A stretch of DNA of 18,969 nt. Origin: Trichomonas tenax. Taxonomy: Eukaryota > Parabasalia > Trichomonadida > Trichomonadidae. The DNA lies in NCBI GenBank assembly GCA_023091735.1, contig JALKBU010000986.1, forward strand, positions 1-18,969, in the 5' to 3' direction. Under the pieces are notes generated by a model. It had not been told where the DNA came from, ran no database searches, and saw only the letters and a program-made list of their open reading frames with translations. Of this stretch, positions 14,956 to 18,969 are shown piece by piece. The position numbers and the translations under genes are program-made. Numbering within the stretch: the first letter of the stretch is position 1; every line of letters begins with the position of its first letter.

Positions 14956-16656
14956 ATGGAAGATTATAAACTTGAAGATGGGCGAATAAACAAAAACATT
15001 CAACTGAATATTTTAGAGGATGGAACTTTGAATCTTCCATACTTGAAGGCATGTGAATTATATAATAATGCCCAATCTCAAAATAATTTTGATGAATGCC
15101 TTCAGATTTTGGACCTAATCCAACAGAGCTTTGATACAATGAAAGAAATTAATATCTCTGACTTCATTTATTCAGGTACAATGCAACAATTTTTGGATGT
15201 ATTTTCAATGGATATCCTAAGTGATCAAAAAATATACACTTTGTATCTATTCATTCTTAACTGCATCGAGAGGCTCCTTCTATTCCAAAATTATGACTTT
15301 GCATCGACTTTGATTAATCATCATTTCATTGATTTGCTAATTGAAAAGATTAAACTGCGTGAAATGAATTCTATTGTTATTTGCTTGAGGTGTTTGAAGT
15401 GTCTTACATACATTGATCCACAACACGCTGTTCCAATCATTTTAATTTTAACAGACCAAGAATTTTTTCTCAATCTTCTTAACATTGCAGAAGATGTTCC
15501 TGATATTCAAATACAATTTGATGTTGTAGAGGAAACCATAAATATCATCATGCAGATGCTTGATCATGGTGTTTTATCAACGGTCGTTCCCGAATTCGAT
15601 AATATATACGACAAACAAGCACAAGCAACAGATTCTACTCAGAAAGCTCCGGAAACGACACAGAAACAAAATATTATAATGCAGGATACTTCAATAGAGC
15701 CTCAAACACTTGAAAGGACCATTGAACATATCGAAAAGTCAGTTATAAGATCAGTTCTCAAAGATTCATCTGATGGATACTCTGATGATGAAGAATCGAA
15801 TGAACATTTAATATTCAATGAGAGAGAAATGATTGAGGAAAATCCAGCCATTGTTGCAAATTTCTTTGAAATATTTAATAATATTTATAACATAGAAATA
15901 GACTCAGGAGAAAATTACAAAATTATTGCACTTCAAGGATTGAGATCTCTGTTCGATAGAAGTGCTGATATTTGGAGACCTATATTAGAAAGAGATGATG
16001 ATTTATTAATTCGCATTGTTGCAGATATGAGTTCTCCTAATTTCACAATAAGAAATCTCTCAATCAAGCTTTTTGTAATGATTAGAAAACAATATATTCC
16101 AATGATTGTTATTAATGAAGCCATCGTTTTTGAAAACTTATTAATACCCGAAGAAAATCCAGAAGATCAAAAAGAAAACTGTGAAAAGAATACTATTGCT
16201 AAACAATCATTCAAGTTATTAACACTTCTTATTGATGACGATACATTTAGAAAACGTGTTATTACTTCTGGTTTATTTGATGTAATTAAGAATGGAATTG
16301 AAGGAGCTTCATTCACAATGAGATCAGAATATTTGAAGCTATTAGTAATAGTTTGTTCTCTTCATAATTCATACTCAAAATTTATCATTAGAAAGGCACA
16401 AGAAAGCGGTATTGTTAAATATATTTTCCAAGCAATGAACATCACGGATCAAAGAATTGGTTTCTTGGCCGCACAAATACTTTGTGCAATGATTACTGAG
16501 TTCTCTCAGTACCAAGAGAACATTATATTGACAACGATTACAAGTGATGAGCTATCAATTGTTGATGAATTACTATCTGAAGGTGACTTAGAGGAGAATT
16601 TCGAAATCGCTCTCGAACATTTAGATGATCTATTACACATGAATGATAATGCTTAA
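14956..16656 (+). CDS. Helical-repeat (armadillo/HEAT-like) protein of unknown function
   Basis: I do not recognise the family. The 566-residue protein is almost entirely predicted helix, with repeated amphipathic pairs such as IVICLRCLKCLTYIDPQHAV and FIIRKAQESGIVKYIFQAMN. This is the look of armadillo or HEAT repeats that form a binding scaffold. The helical part is split by a polar linker at about residues 215-285 that contains Gln/Thr-rich sequence and an acidic cluster (SDGYSDDEES), perhaps disordered and phosphorylated. No signal peptide, membrane segment or catalytic motif is visible. The frame is intact with AT-rich codons. The ATG at 14956 lies 10 bases after the inverted-repeat arm, so the 5' UTR must be very short or the promoter lies in the arm. 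The likely role is a cytoplasmic or nuclear scaffold; a lineage-specific protein is possible. Confidence 0.85.
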   Translation: MEDYKLEDGRINKNIQLNILEDGTLNLPYLKACELYNNAQSQNNFDECLQILDLIQQSFDTMKEINISDFIYSGTMQQFLDVFSMDILSDQKIYTLYLFILNCIERLLLFQNYDFASTLINHHFIDLLIEKIKLREMNSIVICLRCLKCLTYIDPQHAVPIILILTDQEFFLNLLNIAEDVPDIQIQFDVVEETINIIMQMLDHGVLSTVVPEFDNIYDKQAQATDSTQKAPETTQKQNIIMQDTSIEPQTLERTIEHIEKSVIRSVLKDSSDGYSDDEESNEHLIFNEREMIEENPAIVANFFEIFNNIYNIEIDSGENYKIIALQGLRSLFDRSADIWRPILERDDDLLIRIVADMSSPNFTIRNLSIKLFVMIRKQYIPMIVINEAIVFENLLIPEENPEDQKENCEKNTIAKQSFKLLTLLIDDDTFRKRVITSGLFDVIKNGIEGASFTMRSEYLKLLVIVCSLHNSYSKFIIRKAQESGIVKYIFQAMNITDQRIGFLAAQILCAMITEFSQYQENIILTTITSDELSIVDELLSEGDLEENFEIALEHLDDLLHMNDNA

Positions 16657-17257
16657 TTTTTGTTTGTATAAATATATATTAATCATGCTTACATTAAAAT
16701 ATTGAAAATGATAATGATTTGAACTAAAGATAAAGAAAATGGTATTTCTGACAAGTAATTTGATTTATGACATATAAATCATTTTTATTGTCAATTTTTA
16801 AAAATGAATTGACAAAAATCAAAACACATCAAAAAATATGTGATTTAACTTTGCTATCTATAATAATGTATTCAGAAACGGCTAAATTAGAGTGTTATAA
16901 TGATAATTTTCATAATTCACAACTTTGAGGCATTAATCAAAACAAAATATAAGTTGGTAATCGGTTTGAAGCTTTTTGGATATTATAAAATAGATATATT
17001 GCTTTTGTTGAAGCTATGCAATTGCTGCTGAATCAAAATATGAACAAATTGATTTTTCAATATTTATTAGGATGTGTCTTTAACAATTTTGGCCATTATG
17101 TTCAATAAACAGGTAAAAATTTATGATTAAAAATAAGTGTCTGAAGATAAAATAATCATTTTTCATCTTCGACCAAAAATAAATAGACTAATTTCGAATA
17201 ATTTTTAGAAAAATAAGCTCTGCAGAAGATGGCAAAGCTATATTTGAAGTAATTTCA
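16657..17257. other. AT-rich intergenic region with two adjacent hairpins
   Basis: No gene is visible. Two hairpins lie side by side. GATTTAT at 16762-16768 pairs with ATAAATC at 16774-16780 around GACAT. TTGTCAATT at 16788-16796 pairs with AATTGACAA at 16807-16815. Both contain TGACA or its complement, like motifs elsewhere in the window. The rest up to the nar1 gene shows nothing I can support. Confidence 0.45.
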
Positions 17258-18493
17258 ATGGCTTATTTTAGGCGGCCCCTAAAATTTTATCAAAATCAAA
17301 TGAGCGCAGATCCTCTTCAGCAAACTTCCTTCGACTGCCTCCACCCTGTGACGATAGAGGAGCGCGGCCGCGTCAAAGGCGACGAAGAGTCGACGTTCAA
17401 AGTCACTCTCGCGGACTGTTTAGCGTGTTCAGGCTGCGCTATCACGAAAGATGAGATTACGATCATCTCTGAGCAGAATACTTCGAGGATATTCGAGAAA
17501 TTGGACGAAGTCGAGGACTACGTCGTTCTCGTTGCGACACATGTTGTTGCGAATTTGGCGGCTGTTCGCGGATGGACAGCTTCGAAGGCGTACGCAGCCA
17601 TTGTTCAGCTGTTTATGAGCAAAGGAGCCAAGAAAGTCGAGCTAGACACAAACTGGCAGCTTATTTTTAGAAGATTAGTTGAGAAAGAGTTTCTCGAGAA
17701 TCAGACAATGTCACCATTTATGATTTCGAGATGCGCTGGTTCTGTCGTCTATTATGAAAGAAAAACACCATATGCAAATCATTTAGCACAAATCAAGCCA
17801 TATCCTCAATTATTCGCGATGCTCGAGAAGAAAATCCTCAATTCTACAAGCTATGTCCTCTATATTGGCCCATGCTATGACAGAAAGCTCGAAGCAGCGA
17901 GATTTGAAGAAGATGTTGACGCTGTTCTTACAATTGGTGAAATCAACGAGCACATTACCGAGCCATCAGATGAGATCCCAGTTCAGTTCCCATTCGGCCT
18001 CGATCTCGATGCTATAACAAAAGAACTTTCTAAGATCAGAGATTCAATCGGCACAGACAATATTTACCCATTACTCGCTGAAATAGAGCTACTTCTTTCA
18101 CAGGACGAGGTCAACAACTTGATTGCTGAACTTCCTGCAAGATTCGATTGTGAATTATCAGGAAACTCGTTCGATGGTGAAACATTGAACAAGCGCCTCA
18201 CAAAGATAATGGACATGATGAAGAGCGGCAAAAAAGTTCCGAAACCAGCACCAAGAATCGCTCAGATCGACTTTTGCAAGGGCGGCTGTTTAGTTGGCGG
18301 TGGACAGATCAGAGGAGACTCACCAGCACAGAGAAGAGCTCTCATCGCAGCCACGCAGAAGGTTCACGCAGAGAATGAATACGAGAACATCGAATTCCCA
18401 ACAGAGCTCTACTTGGACATCCTCAAGCACGGCTACAAGACAACATACGAATCTCTTCCACAGGAAGAAGAAAAGGATCAATTTGCTTGGTAA
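17258..18493 (+). CDS. NAR1: Nar1-like cytosolic Fe-S cluster assembly factor (iron-only hydrogenase-like)
   Basis: Nar1 (CIAO3/NARFL in animals) passes Fe-S clusters to the CIA targeting complex, which loads cytosolic and nuclear Fe-S proteins. All eight cluster cysteines are visible. The N-terminal site is Cys27 (DCLHPV) with Cys54, 57 and 60 in DCLACSGC. The C-terminal site is Cys159 (MISRCAGSV), Cys206 (GPCYDRKLEAAR) and Cys340/344 (FCKGGCLVGGGQ). The protein ends in Trp (QFAW), as many Nar1 proteins do, a feature linked to binding the targeting complex. At 411 residues it is slightly shorter than yeast Nar1 (491). It differs from true Fe-hydrogenases in lacking extra ferredoxin domains and the TSCCPGW form. 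ATG 17300 (Met15) is a plausible alternative start, because GC-rich codon use begins there. Confidence 0.92.
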   Translation: MAYFRRPLKFYQNQMSADPLQQTSFDCLHPVTIEERGRVKGDEESTFKVTLADCLACSGCAITKDEITIISEQNTSRIFEKLDEVEDYVVLVATHVVANLAAVRGWTASKAYAAIVQLFMSKGAKKVELDTNWQLIFRRLVEKEFLENQTMSPFMISRCAGSVVYYERKTPYANHLAQIKPYPQLFAMLEKKILNSTSYVLYIGPCYDRKLEAARFEEDVDAVLTIGEINEHITEPSDEIPVQFPFGLDLDAITKELSKIRDSIGTDNIYPLLAEIELLLSQDEVNNLIAELPARFDCELSGNSFDGETLNKRLTKIMDMMKSGKKVPKPAPRIAQIDFCKGGCLVGGGQIRGDSPAQRRALIAATQKVHAENEYENIEFPTELYLDILKHGYKTTYESLPQEEEKDQFAW

Positions 18494-18969
18494 GAAAGTT
18501 TTCTTATCTTTCCATATATGTTTATATAAATCAACAAATCTTTGGCATGTATATTTATTTAGATATTGCTTTGTTCCTTACAACGAGCAGTAAAATAAAA
18601 CTCATTTTACATAGATTTTACAAATCGGAGTTAAGGCCCGACTTTCATGTAAAAGTGACAATTCACCTTAAATTTTTTGATAGTGGGAGAAAACATCAAA
18701 ATTTGTTAAAAAACAACCTTTGCTTAAAATGATTACTATCAAATTTGGAGTCTAACTGTAAAGGAAAAAGGCTTTAGTTCCTTAAATTTAAAAAATTAGA
18801 TTTGGAATTAACATATTAAATAGAGTTTTAGAGAATTGTGTTGCTTTATTAGCTAATAGTACATGTGTGCATGATATTACACAACATTATAGCAAATTTG
18901 ATTTTATATTAGTAAAAGTGAATTAATCGACTTCTTGAAAAACAAAAATTAAAATAATCAAATCAACAT
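18494..18969. other. 3' flank of nar1, AT-rich, one hairpin, no gene seen
   Basis: Open stretches here are overlaps with the nar1 gene or AT-rich chance frames. A hairpin at 18616-18654 pairs TTTTACA with TGTAAAA and, inside it, AATCGG with CCGACTT minus one bulged base. Nothing else is supported up to the window end. Confidence 0.45.

Noticed and set aside
17258..18493. True hydrogenosomal Fe-hydrogenase
   Set aside because: The DCLACSGC N-terminal site, lack of extra ferredoxin domains, altered TSCCPGW region and terminal Trp all fit Nar1 instead.
18294..18732. Open stretches overlapping the end of nar1
   Set aside because: The first is out of frame within nar1; the second starts with GTG in the nar1 stop region and is AT-rich with no recognisable features.
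1..18969. Spliceosomal introns of the trichomonad type (GTAYGT ... ACTAACACACAG)
   Set aside because: I looked for the long 3' consensus and saw none, and the conserved genes are open without interruption, so introns do not explain the frameshifts.

Overview
The window looks like nuclear DNA of a parabasalid protist, most likely Tritrichomonas-like. The evidence is very AT-rich intergenic DNA, intron-free genes, a BspA-like TpLRR gene, trichomonad-type DUF3447/ankyrin debris, a saposin-like protein and a Nar1-type iron-sulfur protein. The genus is inferred from gene content and base composition only; no search was run.

Layout, left to right. Positions 1-182 are the 3' end of a tubulin gene. 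Next comes a noncoding stretch with an unusually GC-rich, hairpin-bearing part (about 440-900) and the first copy of a roughly 105-bp dispersed repeat (939-1043). A decayed tyrosine recombinase lies on the minus strand at 1243-1800. A type II membrane protein, possibly a GT61-like glycosyltransferase, occupies 2624-4018. Positions 4461-5155 hold remains of a DUF3447/ankyrin gene mixed with a degenerate 36-41 bp tandem repeat, followed by the second copy of the dispersed repeat (5256-5363). An intact Rad50 (5430-9518) carries an unusual N-terminal extension. A broken BspA-like gene (10054-11288) precedes an intact Atg4 autophagy protease (11496-12389). On the minus strand are a twice-frameshifted gene with DPF/NPF motifs, probably an endocytic adaptor (12469-13242), and an intact saposin-like gene (13531-14100). 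An inverted repeat (14139-14945) with tRNA-Pro relics in its arms separates the saposin gene from a divergently transcribed helical-repeat gene (14956-16656). A Nar1-like cytosolic Fe-S assembly factor (17258-18493) ends the window.

The genes do not form a pathway. Conserved housekeeping genes (tubulin, rad50, atg4, nar1) use relatively GC-rich codons. They sit among AT-rich lineage-specific genes and relics (recombinase, ankyrin, BspA, adaptor, tRNA). The most interesting unexplained signals are: the 37-bp near-identical sequence placed just upstream of two divergent genes inside the inverted repeat; the dispersed repeat whose hairpin is kept by wobble pairs; the hairpin-rich GC island near the left end; the extra N-terminus of Rad50; and a CCCAAAG slippery-type heptamer exactly where the adaptor reading frame shifts by -1.
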